Source: an uncultured Collinsella sp. (GTDB lineage Bacteria; Actinomycetota; Coriobacteriia; Coriobacteriales; Coriobacteriaceae). From it: a stretch of 64,000 nt of DNA. This document shows positions 1 to 8,199 of the stretch, in pieces; positions within the stretch are counted from its first letter, which is position 1; each line of letters opens with the position of its first letter. Location of the stretch: contig UQMV01000008.1 in assembly GCA_900542315.1 (NCBI GenBank), positions 1-64,000 on the forward strand, given 5' to 3'. Both the position numbers and the translations under genes were made by a program. Under the pieces are notes generated by a model. The model made no database searches. It was not told where the DNA came from and saw nothing but the letters and a program-made list of their open reading frames with translations.

Positions 1-1029
1 GCTCTTGTTGCCGTGGATCGCGGCGGCCTTGATGCCCTTACGCTCCAGACGACGGCAGCAGCTGTCGGCGCGATGCTTGGTGCGCATAAAGACGATGGTG
101 CGCTCCGGGCCCTCCTTCTTGAGGAACTCGGGCAACAGGTTATTCTTGGCCTCGATGGACACCGGGAACACAAACTGATCGACGGTATCGGCGGTCGACG
201 TGGCGGGCGCGATCTCCACGCGAGCCGGATCGCTCACCAGGTCGGTGATCTCGCCCACGGCCTCCTCGTCGAGGGTCGCCGAGAACAGCAGTGTCTGGCG
301 CTCGGCCGGCGTCTCGCGCACAATGCGGCGGACGGCGGGCAAAAAGCCCATGTCGAGCATCCGGTCGGCCTCGTCGAGCACCAGGACCTTAACCTCGTCC
401 AGATGGCAGGCACCCTGCTCGATCAGATCGACCAGACGGCCCGGCGTTGCGACCAGGATGTCGCAGCCGTACTTGAGGGCAGAGGTCTGCGGCTTGTAGC
501 TCACGCCGCCCACGACAGTCACGGCGACATGGCCGGTGACGTCGGCGATTTTGCTTGCGACCTCGTCGATTTGCTGGGCAAGTTCGCGCGTAGGGGTGAT
601 GACGAGCATCACGGGGCCGCGGCCGTTGCCCTCGGGCTTCTTGGCGCCGCGACGGCGGTTGCGACCGCCACGCTCGCGCACGGGCTTGGGCGGAGCGATG
701 TGCTCCAAGTTGTTCATGGTCGGCAGCAAGAAGGCAGCCGTCTTGCCGGTGCCGGTCTGAGCGGCGGCAAGCAGGTCGCGGCCCTCGAGCACCACGGGGA
801 TGGAGCCGGCCTGAACAGGCGTCGGCGCCGTGTAGCCCAGGTTCTCGATAGCACGAAGCATCTCGTCGGAAAGCCCCAGCTCGTCAAAGGCAGGCAGGCT
901 CTCGGTGGCGGACTCGACGGCCTGGGCGGCATTGGCCTCATCGGCGGCATCGAAGGCAGCCTGGGTCATGGCCTCGCGGGCCTCGTCCAGGATCTCGGCG
1001 TCCGTGACGTCGGATACAGAATTACGCAT
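1..1029 (-). CDS. DEAD-box ATP-dependent RNA helicase (3' end outside window)
   Basis: This is the first 343 codons of an RNA helicase that runs off the left edge. The helicase core motifs are in order: the Q motif (PTPVQ, about residues 69-73), motif I AAQTGTGKT (89-97), PTRELA (about 146-151), TPGR (about 195-198), DEAD (219-222) and SAT (250-252). It would unwind RNA duplexes using ATP, as in ribosome assembly or mRNA decay. An Arg/Lys/Gly-rich insert (about 118-138) sits between motifs I and Ia, and an acidic Ala-rich leader of about 45 residues precedes the core. The ATG at 1027-1029 is chosen because it opens the frame ahead of the whole core. Which subfamily it belongs to (DeaD, RhlE or CshA type) cannot be decided without the C-terminal part. 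Confidence 0.93.
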   Translation of the reverse strand, partial: MRNSVSDVTDAEILDEAREAMTQAAFDAADEANAAQAVESATESLPAFDELGLSDEMLRAIENLGYTAPTPVQAGSIPVVLEGRDLLAAAQTGTGKTAAFLLPTMNNLEHIAPPKPVRERGGRNRRRGAKKPEGNGRGPVMLVITPTRELAQQIDEVASKIADVTGHVAVTVVGGVSYKPQTSALKYGCDILVATPGRLVDLIEQGACHLDEVKVLVLDEADRMLDMGFLPAVRRIVRETPAERQTLLFSATLDEEAVGEITDLVSDPARVEIAPATSTADTVDQFVFPVSIEAKNNLLPEFLKKEGPERTIVFMRTKHRADSCCRRLERKGIKAAAIHGNKS

Positions 1030-1299
1030 ATGTTGTTGTTCCTTATCTGCACGCGCGATGGGCACGGCATGCGGCCGCGCGGGCGTGCTTGGTAGTGCGC
1101 TAATACATACAAAAACGGGTGCGCACAGAGAGGACGTTGCTCAGCACGCTGGCGATCGCTTTGGCAGCCCTATCACGCGCCGTCCAGACGCAGCAGCTCT
1201 AAGCGATGGAGCAGATTCGCCGCGGGTTAGTATACCCGCGCTTCGCATGCCCCCACGTAAACCACAGATGACGAGGCGGACGAGGTGGGCCTGGCCGAT
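1030..1299. other. Intergenic region between helicase and FHA gene
   Basis: About 500 bases separate the divergent helicase and FHA genes. Apart from the family A palindrome at 1300-1358 and a TATAAT-like box at 1424-1429, I see no gene or RNA. It should hold both promoters. Confidence 0.4.
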
Positions 1300-1358
1300 T
1301 GTCTCAATCTGTAACAATTACCGAGTAAAATCGGTCCTAATTGTTATAGATCAAGACA
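1300..1358. repeat. Family A palindromic repeat, copy 1
   Basis: The left arm starts TGTCTCAATCTGTAACAA and the right arm ends TTGTTATAGATCAAGACA. An inner stem ACCGA/TCGGT lies between them. It is one of 13 related palindromes of 57-60 bp in this window. Confidence 0.85.
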
Positions 1359-1423
1359 GAGGGGGATTTCCGTCCAGTCCAAACCAAATCTCTCAGTCTT
1401 CCTGCAATTTCGAACATGTGGCC

Positions 1424-1429
1424 TATAAT
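1424..1429 (+). promoter_or_regulatory. Possible -10 box of FHA gene
   Basis: A perfect TATAAT lies about 110 bases before the FHA gene start. No good -35 hexamer is visible 16-18 bases upstream, so this is only a candidate. Confidence 0.35.
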
Positions 1430-1536
1430 GTTGCTTTGGTTACGCTATATATTGCGCAGCCATTTAATACGTCGCCCACCGGGGGCCATTAATTCCTATC
1501 GCCATATTGGCTAGGAAGCAATCAAGGGAGGTATCC

Positions 1537-2499
1537 GTGGCAGCAGAGACGCCTTGCTCGGTCCTCTATAACGATATTCGCTCGTTCGGCGGTCTTAAAC
1601 ATCTCGAGATCGCCCGAATGCTCATCAATGGAAACTCTTATCTCGGCAGTACCCTGCTCGAGAAATGCTCTTCCAACCGCTCGTATCTCACCCGTTACAT
1701 CGTCCATCGCAAGCCTGACCAGTGCGCGCCCGCCATCTACAGCGACTTTACCGTCACCACGCTCAACCTTTCCGCGGCAATCTGCAGCAAGCTCGGCGGC
1801 GGCGAGTCCGCCTATCGGGCAATCGCCGAGCACTATCGCGGTCCGGCCGCCAACGAAATGATGTCGGCTCTCGCCAGCTACAAACTGGACAGCCGCCTAT
1901 ATGCAAATGCCCTCAATCGCATCGACAACTTTGACGGCAATGCCGTGCGCGAGAAAAGCACGCTTTACCTTATGCTCTTTGTGGCAACGGGGGCGCTCGC
2001 CGATCCCGTTCAGGGCGTGGCCACCGTCGAGCGCTTTTGCGACAGCAAGACGGGCGGGCACTTTGGCACCACCGAAACTACCGTCGGACGTGGCTTTATG
2101 AGCAGCCTGGAGCAGCCGCGCACCGTCGCCCCCAACCTCGGTCTGCTCAGAACCCATGCCGACAACTGCGCCGACATGCAAATCCATCCCCTCACACGCA
2201 ATCCGCGCGGCACCGTGATTGGTTCTTTGCCCAAAACCTCGCCCAGCATCACCGATGTGGGCGCCGACGCCTCGCGCGAGCATCTTCGCATTTGGCTCGA
2301 GGGTGAGCACTGGTACGCCCAGGGCCTTGGATCGACCAACGGCACAGTGCTCGAATCGGGCGCGGGTGACGGCGATATTGTGATTGAGCCGCCGCGCGAC
2401 CAACGCGAGCCCGGCAAAGTCTATCCCCCCGTGGAAATCGCTAACAGCGACAGGCTCCATCTGGGTCTCTACACGACATTCCTTGTCATTGTGGACTAG
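1537..2499 (+). CDS. FHA-domain protein
   Basis: A 320-residue protein with a C-terminal forkhead-associated (FHA) domain, from about residue 225 to the end; the FHA-like Ser-Arg-Glu-His and Ser-Thr-Asn-Gly-Thr signatures are visible. FHA domains bind phosphothreonine peptides, which fits the Ser/Thr kinase gene directly downstream. The conserved Arg after IG at the start of the domain is replaced (VIGSLP), which may weaken phosphopeptide binding. The first 215 residues match no domain I recognise. The start is set at GTG 1537 because AAGGGAGG (1524-1531) lies five bases before it; a TTG 30 bases upstream would place that ribosome binding site inside the gene. Confidence 0.82.
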   Translation: MAAETPCSVLYNDIRSFGGLKHLEIARMLINGNSYLGSTLLEKCSSNRSYLTRYIVHRKPDQCAPAIYSDFTVTTLNLSAAICSKLGGGESAYRAIAEHYRGPAANEMMSALASYKLDSRLYANALNRIDNFDGNAVREKSTLYLMLFVATGALADPVQGVATVERFCDSKTGGHFGTTETTVGRGFMSSLEQPRTVAPNLGLLRTHADNCADMQIHPLTRNPRGTVIGSLPKTSPSITDVGADASREHLRIWLEGEHWYAQGLGSTNGTVLESGAGDGDIVIEPPRDQREPGKVYPPVEIANSDRLHLGLYTTFLVIVD

Positions 2500-2512
2500 C
2501 GCGGACGGCGAT

Positions 2513-2539
2513 CGAAAGACGGTCATCGCCCGTCTTTCG
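2513..2539 (+). terminator. Hairpin after FHA gene
   Basis: CGAAAGACGG pairs with CCGTCTTTCG over a seven-base loop, 14 bases after the FHA stop codon. No clear U-tract follows, so it is a weak terminator or an mRNA 3' end structure. Confidence 0.45.
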
Positions 2540-2580
2540 TCTGCCACCTTCTACGTCGTAAACGACAATGCTCAGCGGCA

Positions 2581-2645
2581 TACGTGAGCAGTGCGGCTAT
2601 TATGGTACTTTACCGATAACCGCACTGTTCACGTACACGTGCGAC
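2581..2645. repeat. Inverted repeat upstream of kinase gene
   Basis: Two 20-base arms (2581-2600 and 2626-2645) are complementary with two mismatches (core GTGARCAGTGCGGYTAT) around a 25-base loop. The element ends 25 bases before the kinase ATG. It may be an operator, a leader hairpin or a single-copy dispersed element. Confidence 0.7.
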
Positions 2646-2670
2646 AACCCATGCCAGACAAAGGAACGCC

Positions 2671-4755
2671 ATGGATACTACCAACAACGCCTATGGCGAC
2701 AAACTCATCCGTCTTGACACGTTCGACACCGCCGTGGCGGTCGACCCCAGCGCAGAGGACGACGCCAAGCGTCGGTTTATGACGCTTATTCTCCAGACGA
2801 CCCACCGCGACAACGGCAACATCGGGCACGTGCTGCGCGCGACCAACACAAGCGGCGAGGTCTTTGCCGTCAAGCTACTCAAAGACAACGCCATCCTTTC
2901 CGGCCAAGCCCCCGACCGCTCCGCCGAGCAATCGGCAGCGCACCTGGCCAACACCGCCGCGCTGTTCGAGGAGTACCGCCATCTGTGTACCGTCTCGCAC
3001 CTGCGCGGATTTCCGCGTGTCTATGGCTACGGTTCTTGCGAGGACGACCCGCTCATCCTCATGGAGTGGGTCGAGGGCACCTCGCTCAAGCAGGCGCTGC
3101 CCTTGCTTCCGCACGATGCCTCGGGCGGGCTAACCACCCAGATGGTGGCCGCCGTTGGAAACGCCGTGCTTCGCGCACTCCTGATGACCCAAGGCCTCGT
3201 GAATCCGGTCGTCCATCGCGACCTGTCGCCTGCTAATATCATGTTCCGCACTACCAGCCGAACGCTCGAGCAGCAGATTGCCGATTGCTCCTTTGACCCC
3301 TGCCTCATCGACATGGGCTCCGCGACCATGGCCCTCGGCGACGACACGATCACCCGGCGCGCCGACATCTGGCGTTTTGCCACGCCCGCATACGCCGCGC
3401 CCGAGATGCTCACGCAGGATATCGAAGGCATCGCGGCCCTTCGCCGCTCGCCGGCAATCGACGTCTATGCGCTTTCGAGCATTCTGTACCAGCTCTACAG
3501 CGGTCGCAAACCGTTCGATGTGGAGTCGACGGGCGCCGCGGCAACCGGCTCGTTCTACCTCATAAAGACCAAGACCAAACCGGCACCGCTCGAGCCGCGA
3601 TACGAGGGCGACAAAGCGCTTGTCCAGATCATCATGAAAGGCATCTCAGTCGAGCAGTGCGATCGCCCTACCGAGCAGCAGATGCTCGAGGTGCTCTCGG
3701 CATACCTCACCGATGCCGAATCCGAAGGCCGCGAAGGTGCAGGAGACGAAGCCGCAATTGATATCGATTCCGGCACGCACCTTAAGGTCGACGTCGCCGG
3801 CGAGCGAGCGCGAGAGATCCTGGAGCAGGCCCGGCACGATGCCATGACCCGCCGCCGCTTTATTATCGGCGGCGTCGTTGCAGTCGTTGCGGGGCTCGGC
3901 GTCATTGGCGCGGCGACCCATGGCTTTGGCATCCCCGACTACCTGGACGGCATCCGCGGTTCGCTTGACGACTACACCTGGGATCAGTTGCAGGAGATTT
4001 CGCTCAAGATTAAGGCCGCCGAGACCCGTAGCGAGGCACGCGAGATTGCCAAGCGCTATCATCTGCTCGATGACAACGGGCATATCCCCTATCCATGCAC
4101 CAAGCGCGTCACGCTCACCAACGGGCTGCAGGTTGGCGCGCAGCTCGTGGGCATCCGCCACGACGAGCTTCTGGACGGGACGGGCAAGGCCGGACTGACG
4201 TTTATGTTCGATGCGGGTATTGCCGAGCGCAACGCTGCGGCTGAACCGCCGAGCGCCGGCTGGGCAGATTGCGAGCTGCGGGAATGGCTCGATAACGACG
4301 GCCTTAAGCTGCTGCCCAACGAGCTGCGCGCACTCATCAAATCTGTCAAAAAGATCTCGAATAACGTTGGCGCCGCCAGAAGCGCATCGTGTCTGAGCGA
4401 GCTGCCCGCAACTCTTTGGCTGCCCGCCATGGTCGAGCTGTGCGGTACGCAACCGCCCGAGTCATTTGCCGAGGGCTTTCACTACCTGGCCGACATCTAC
4501 AACGGCGAGGGCAAGGAGTATCAGCTCTTCCGCGAGCTCAAGGTAAGTCCGTATACCACGAACGAGATGTTGGTTCGCCAGTGGAAGGGCAAGGACACCT
4601 GTTGGTGGGAACGAACGGCAAGTCCCGACACATCGGAGAGCGAAGGCACACTCTATATGAACCGCGTGGGACGCGACGGCGACGTCTTTACGTACGCAAC
4701 GCCTGCGGAAAAGCCAAACAAGCGAACCTGCGTGATCCCCGGATTCTGCATCTAG
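2671..4755 (+). CDS. Membrane Ser/Thr protein kinase with DUF6273-like C-terminal domain
   Basis: A 694-residue eukaryotic-type protein kinase. The N-terminal kinase domain has Lys68 (FAVK), the catalytic loop HRDLSPAN (182-189, Asp184), DMG in place of DFG (214-216) and APE (243-245). The glycine-rich loop is degenerate and the catalytic-loop Lys of HRDLKPxN is replaced by Ser, so activity is likely but not certain. A single membrane segment follows an RRR stop (about 396-416). The remaining 280 residues resemble the DUF6273/SUMF-like ligand domains found outside the membrane in Firmicutes and Actinobacteria. It would therefore sense an external signal and phosphorylate cytoplasmic proteins; the upstream FHA protein is an obvious partner. 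The ATG is preceded by AAAGGA. A shorter TM-only model fits less well. Confidence 0.85.
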   Translation: MDTTNNAYGDKLIRLDTFDTAVAVDPSAEDDAKRRFMTLILQTTHRDNGNIGHVLRATNTSGEVFAVKLLKDNAILSGQAPDRSAEQSAAHLANTAALFEEYRHLCTVSHLRGFPRVYGYGSCEDDPLILMEWVEGTSLKQALPLLPHDASGGLTTQMVAAVGNAVLRALLMTQGLVNPVVHRDLSPANIMFRTTSRTLEQQIADCSFDPCLIDMGSATMALGDDTITRRADIWRFATPAYAAPEMLTQDIEGIAALRRSPAIDVYALSSILYQLYSGRKPFDVESTGAAATGSFYLIKTKTKPAPLEPRYEGDKALVQIIMKGISVEQCDRPTEQQMLEVLSAYLTDAESEGREGAGDEAAIDIDSGTHLKVDVAGERAREILEQARHDAMTRRRFIIGGVVAVVAGLGVIGAATHGFGIPDYLDGIRGSLDDYTWDQLQEISLKIKAAETRSEAREIAKRYHLLDDNGHIPYPCTKRVTLTNGLQVGAQLVGIRHDELLDGTGKAGLTFMFDAGIAERNAAAEPPSAGWADCELREWLDNDGLKLLPNELRALIKSVKKISNNVGAARSASCLSELPATLWLPAMVELCGTQPPESFAEGFHYLADIYNGEGKEYQLFRELKVSPYTTNEMLVRQWKGKDTCWWERTASPDTSESEGTLYMNRVGRDGDVFTYATPAEKPNKRTCVIPGFCI

Positions 4756-4796
4756 GCAGCGGGCGTCTTGCCGCAACGGGACCCCTCCCCGGCAAT

Positions 4797-4856
4797 TGTC
4801 TCGATCTGTAACAGTTAGAACCCAAAAACCGGTCTAAATGTTACAGAACGAGACAA
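4797..4856. repeat. Family A palindromic repeat, copy 2
   Basis: Starts TGTCTCGATCTGTAACAG and ends TGTTACAGAACGAGACA. It is the first of three copies spaced 82 and 79 bases apart in the kinase-copA gap. Confidence 0.85.
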
Positions 4857-4878
4857 ACCCCAGCCCCGCGAGACAACA

Positions 4879-4935
4879 TCTCAATCTGTAACAGTAAGGG
4901 GTCAAAAACCTCTCTAGATGTTACAGATCGAGACA
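4879..4935. repeat. Family A palindromic repeat, copy 3
   Basis: TCTCAATCTGTAACAG with a right arm ending TGTTACAGATCGAGACA. An inner AGG/CCT stem flanks the loop. Confidence 0.85.
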
Positions 4936-4957
4936 TTTGAGTTGACCGCGGACGGTC

Positions 4958-5016
4958 TGTCTCGATCTGTAACAGTTATTCGACAAAATCGGGTCTAGTT
5001 GTTACAGATTGAGACA
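4958..5016. repeat. Family A palindromic repeat, copy 4
   Basis: TGTCTCGATCTGTAACAG with a right arm ending TTGTTACAGATTGAGACA. Third and last of this cluster, ending about 75 bases before the copA promoter. Confidence 0.87.
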
Positions 5017-5090
5017 TTAGACCGGCTACGGCCCGCCGACCTGGCCATCAGCTCAACCAATAACGAAATGTCATACATTTCAATCTCCAC

Positions 5091-5121
5091 TGGACACCCC
5101 CAGGGGGTATGGGTGTATAGT
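5091..5121 (+). promoter_or_regulatory. copA promoter with CsoR-type operator
   Basis: A -35 box TGGACA (5091-5096) and a -10 box TATAGT (5116-5121) are 19 bases apart. The spacer holds the palindrome ACCCCCAGGGGGT (5096-5108), which matches the GC-tract operators of CsoR copper repressors. A csoR gene lies at the end of the same cluster. Repressor bound here would block RNA polymerase until Cu(I) releases it. Confidence 0.75.
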
Positions 5122-5168
5122 ATCAGCAGGTTAACAATTCCAACACCAAATTACAGAAAGGAGAAGCC

Positions 5169-7508
5169 ATGGCTCAGGATAAGTTTGACGTGGGCGGTAT
5201 GACGTGCGCCGCGTGCCAAGCGCACGTGGACCGTGCCGTGAGCAAGCTCGACGGCGTCGAGAGCGTCGCGGTCAATCTGCTCGCCGGTTCCATGCTGGTG
5301 AACTATGACCCCGCGCAGGTCACCCCCGACGACATCTGCACCGCCGTCGATCGCGCTGGCTACTCGGCCTCGCCCGTCAGCACGGGCACCGACGCTGTCC
5401 AAAGCGGAAGTGCGCAAGCCAGGTCCGGCGCCGCCCATATGGAGTCGCCCACCAAAAAGTTGAAGGCCGCCGCCTCTGCCATGCGCACCCGCCTCATCGT
5501 CTCGATCGTATTCCTCATCCCACTGTTCTACATAGGCATGGGGCACATGCTCGGTTGGCCACTGCCCGGCGTCTTCACCGACCACACCCACAGCATGACG
5601 CTCGCGCTCACCGAGCTCGTCCTGCTCATTCCCATCGTCTACGTCAACGACGCATACTTTATCAACGGGTTTAAATCGCTTACGCACGGCGCGCCTACCA
5701 TGGACGCCCTTATTGCCGTGGGCGCCACTGCTTCCATCGCCTGGTCGCTCTACGCCATGTTCATCATGGCCGACCAGCTAGCCGCGGGTCAGGTCCACGA
5801 GGCCATGATGACGGGCATGGACAACCTGTATTTTGAGAGTGCCGGCACCATCCTGTCGCTGGTCACCGTGGGCAAATACCTCGAGACGCGCAGCAAGTCC
5901 AAGACCGGCGGCGCCATCGAGGCGCTCATCGACCTAGCACCCAAGAACGCGACCGTCGTGGCAGAGGACGGCACCGAGACCACTGTGGACGTCGACAGTA
6001 TCCTTCCCGGCCAGGTCCTGCGCGTGCGCCCCGGCGAGTCCATCCCCGTTGACGGCGTGGTGCTCGAGGGCAGCTCGGCCGTGGACGAAAGTGCGCTGAC
6101 CGGCGAATCCATTCCCGTGGAGAAGACCGCCGGCGACACTGTCAACGCGGCCACGGTCAACCGCACGGGCTCGTTTACCTTCCGCGCCACGCGCGTGGGC
6201 GCCGACACGTCGCTCGCCAAGATTATCCAGCTCGTCGAGGATGCCAACGCCACCAAGGCGCCCATCGCCCGCCTGGCCGACAAGGTCGCCGGCGTGTTTG
6301 TGCCCGTGGTGTTCGTGATCTCGGCCGTGACCTTCGTGGTGTGGATGGCACTGACCGGAAGCGTCAACGAAGCGCTCACCTCCGCCGTCGCTGTGCTGGT
6401 GATCAGCTGCCCGTGCGCGCTGGGCCTGGCCACGCCCGTCGCCATTATGGTCGGCACCGGCAAGGGCGCCGAGATGGGCATTCTGTTTAAGAGCGCCGAG
6501 GCGCTGGAGAACCTGCGCAGCGTGGGCACCGTGGTGCTCGACAAGACGGGCACCGTCACCCGCGGTAAGCCTGCCGTGACCGATATCGTGGTAGCCACGC
6601 GCGCCGACGACTCGCCCGCCATGAGCGAAAAGGCGCTGCTCAAGCTGGCCGCCGCGTTGGAGCGCTCGAGCGAGCACCCGCTGGCCGAGGCGATTATGGC
6701 CGAGTGCGAGACACGCGGGATCGTCGCACGCATGGTCGAGGACTTTGCCGCCGTGCCCGGTCGCGGCGTTACGGCGCGCGAGGGGCAAAACGCCATTGCA
6801 GCCGGCAACGTACGCCTGATGAACGAGTTGGGCGTTACCGTGCCCGCGGGTCTTGCCGTGCAATTTGCCGCCGAGGGCAAGACGCCGCTGTTCTTTGCCA
6901 AGAACGGCGAGCTTGCCGGCACCGTTGCCGTGGCTGACGAGGTCAAGGAGACGAGCGCCGGGGCCATCGCCGCACTGCGCTCGCTTGGCGTCGACGTGCG
7001 CATGCTCACCGGCGACAACCGCGTCACCGCCGAAGCGATCGCCCGCCGCGTGGGGCTGAGCAGCGAACAGGTCATCGCCGACGTTCTCCCCGCCGACAAG
7101 GAACGCCACGTGCGCGAACTGCAGGATGCGGGCGGCAAGGTCGCCATGGTGGGCGACGGCATCAATGACTCCCCCGCCCTGGCGCGCGCCGACGTGGGCC
7201 TTGCCATCGGCACCGGCGCCGACATCGCCAAAGAAGGGGCAGATGTGGTGCTCATGCGCAGCGACCTCATGGACGTCGCCCACGCCATCGAGCTTTCGCG
7301 CGCCACGATCCGCAACATCAAGCAGGACCTGTTCTGGGCACTGTTCTACAACGGCATCGGCATTCCGCTGGCGGCGGGCGTGTTCTCCCCGCTCACCGGA
7401 TGGCAACTCTCGCCGATGTTTGGCGCCGCGGCCATGAGCCTGTCGAGCGTGTGCGTCGTGTCCAATGCCCTGCGTTTGAAATCCTTTAAGCCTAAAGTGG
7501 CAAAATAG
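5169..7508 (+). CDS. copA: Copper-exporting P1B-type ATPase CopA
   Basis: A 779-residue heavy-metal P-type ATPase that pumps Cu(I) out of the cytoplasm. One N-terminal heavy-metal-associated domain carries GMTCAAC (Cys13, Cys16). The intramembrane CPC metal site is at residues 414-416 (CPCALGLATP), the phosphorylated Asp of DKTGT at about 458, the SEHPLA nucleotide-binding motif follows, and GDGIND has its Asp at about 663. Eight membrane helices are expected. The ATG follows AAAGGAG. It heads the copA-copZ-csoR cluster, and the CsoR-type operator upstream implies copper induction. CPC with one HMA domain favours Cu(I)/Ag(I) over Zn(II). Confidence 0.95.
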   Translation: MAQDKFDVGGMTCAACQAHVDRAVSKLDGVESVAVNLLAGSMLVNYDPAQVTPDDICTAVDRAGYSASPVSTGTDAVQSGSAQARSGAAHMESPTKKLKAAASAMRTRLIVSIVFLIPLFYIGMGHMLGWPLPGVFTDHTHSMTLALTELVLLIPIVYVNDAYFINGFKSLTHGAPTMDALIAVGATASIAWSLYAMFIMADQLAAGQVHEAMMTGMDNLYFESAGTILSLVTVGKYLETRSKSKTGGAIEALIDLAPKNATVVAEDGTETTVDVDSILPGQVLRVRPGESIPVDGVVLEGSSAVDESALTGESIPVEKTAGDTVNAATVNRTGSFTFRATRVGADTSLAKIIQLVEDANATKAPIARLADKVAGVFVPVVFVISAVTFVVWMALTGSVNEALTSAVAVLVISCPCALGLATPVAIMVGTGKGAEMGILFKSAEALENLRSVGTVVLDKTGTVTRGKPAVTDIVVATRADDSPAMSEKALLKLAAALERSSEHPLAEAIMAECETRGIVARMVEDFAAVPGRGVTAREGQNAIAAGNVRLMNELGVTVPAGLAVQFAAEGKTPLFFAKNGELAGTVAVADEVKETSAGAIAALRSLGVDVRMLTGDNRVTAEAIARRVGLSSEQVIADVLPADKERHVRELQDAGGKVAMVGDGINDSPALARADVGLAIGTGADIAKEGADVVLMRSDLMDVAHAIELSRATIRNIKQDLFWALFYNGIGIPLAAGVFSPLTGWQLSPMFGAAAMSLSSVCVVSNALRLKSFKPKVAK

Positions 7509-7536
7509 GCTCACCATTAAGTCCATTTAGAACGGG

Positions 7537-7630
7537 TTTTCCAAGTGCCCAAGATTGACCTGAAAGAGGAGCGACGCGTACCTTGGTACGCGAGCGACGG
7601 TTTGAAGGTCAAGGTCGGGTGCCTGGGAAA
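7537..7630. repeat. Long imperfect inverted repeat between copA and copZ
   Basis: Arms at 7537-7561 and 7606-7630 pair over most of 25 positions, counting wobble pairs. Inside them is a perfect 8+8 hairpin, CGCGTACC / GGTACGCG (7575-7592). As RNA this would form a long structured stem separating the copA and copZ messages, and it may set their relative levels. Confidence 0.65.
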
Positions 7631-7655
7631 GCCGACACAACAGAGAGGAATACCC

Positions 7656-7877
7656 ATGCGTTTCACAATTAAGACTTCCGGCCTTATGTGCGGCCACTGC
7701 GACGCCACCGTCGAGACCGCGCTGCTCAACGTTGCGGGCGTAACCGACGCCGACGCCGACCACGAGACTCAGACCGTCCAGGTGGAGTGCGCCGACACCG
7801 TGACCCCCGAGCAGCTCGCCGCCGCTGTCGAGGGCGCCGGCGAGAAGTTCCACGCCCTTTCGGTGACCGCCGCATAA
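7656..7877 (+). CDS. copZ: CopZ-like copper chaperone (HMA domain)
   Basis: A 73-residue single heavy-metal-associated domain protein with the metal-binding GLMCGHC motif near the N-terminus (canonical GMTCxxC, with Leu-Met in place of Met-Thr and a His between the cysteines). It would carry Cu(I) to the CopA pump or to the CsoR repressor in the cytoplasm. The ATG is preceded by GAGAGGAA at normal spacing. The reading frame stays open another 37 codons upstream, but that part is the inverted repeat and has no conserved protein character, so the shorter form is preferred. It lies between copA and csoR on the same strand. Confidence 0.88.
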   Translation: MRFTIKTSGLMCGHCDATVETALLNVAGVTDADADHETQTVQVECADTVTPEQLAAAVEGAGEKFHALSVTAA

Positions 7878-7916
7878 CGACCCGCACGTACCCCCGACCA
7901 GAAACGAGGACCCGCC

Positions 7917-8189
7917 ATGATGGCAGACCATAAATCGGTGACCCGCATGCTCAAGACGGCACGCGGTCAGATCGACGGCATCCTGCGGATGGTCGAGGAG
8001 GACCGCTACTGCGTCGATATCTCCACGCAGCTCATGGCCACACAGGCGCTCCTCGCGCGCATTAACGCCGACGTGCTCAAGGCGCATATCGAGGGCTGCG
8101 TGACTTCGGCAATCGAATCGGGCGACGAAGACCTCAAAGCCGCCAAACTCGCCGAAATCGAACGCGTCGTCGACAAACTCTCCAAGTAA
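7917..8189 (+). CDS. csoR: Copper-sensing repressor CsoR
   Basis: A 90-residue CsoR/RcnR (DUF156) family protein, an all-helical DNA-binding repressor that lets go of its operator when it binds Cu(I). The ligand triad is visible with the CsoR spacing: Cys32, His57 and Cys61, matching the Cys-x24-His-x3-Cys pattern of the Mycobacterium protein. The gene follows copZ by 39 bases, and the matching palindrome lies in the copA promoter, so the cluster is very likely autoregulated. Two adjacent ATG codons (7917, 7920) could start it; GAGGA upstream suits either. Confidence 0.93.
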   Translation: MMADHKSVTRMLKTARGQIDGILRMVEEDRYCVDISTQLMATQALLARINADVLKAHIEGCVTSAIESGDEDLKAAKLAEIERVVDKLSK

Positions 8190-8199
8190 TTGGGGCATT

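Noticed and set aside
5934..7526. 530-codon open frame opposite copA
   Set aside because: Shadow frame; copA motifs are complete on the plus strand.
7545..7655. 37-codon N-terminal extension of copZ
   Set aside because: It covers the inverted repeat, and the ATG at 7656 has a proper ribosome binding site and a standard HMA start.
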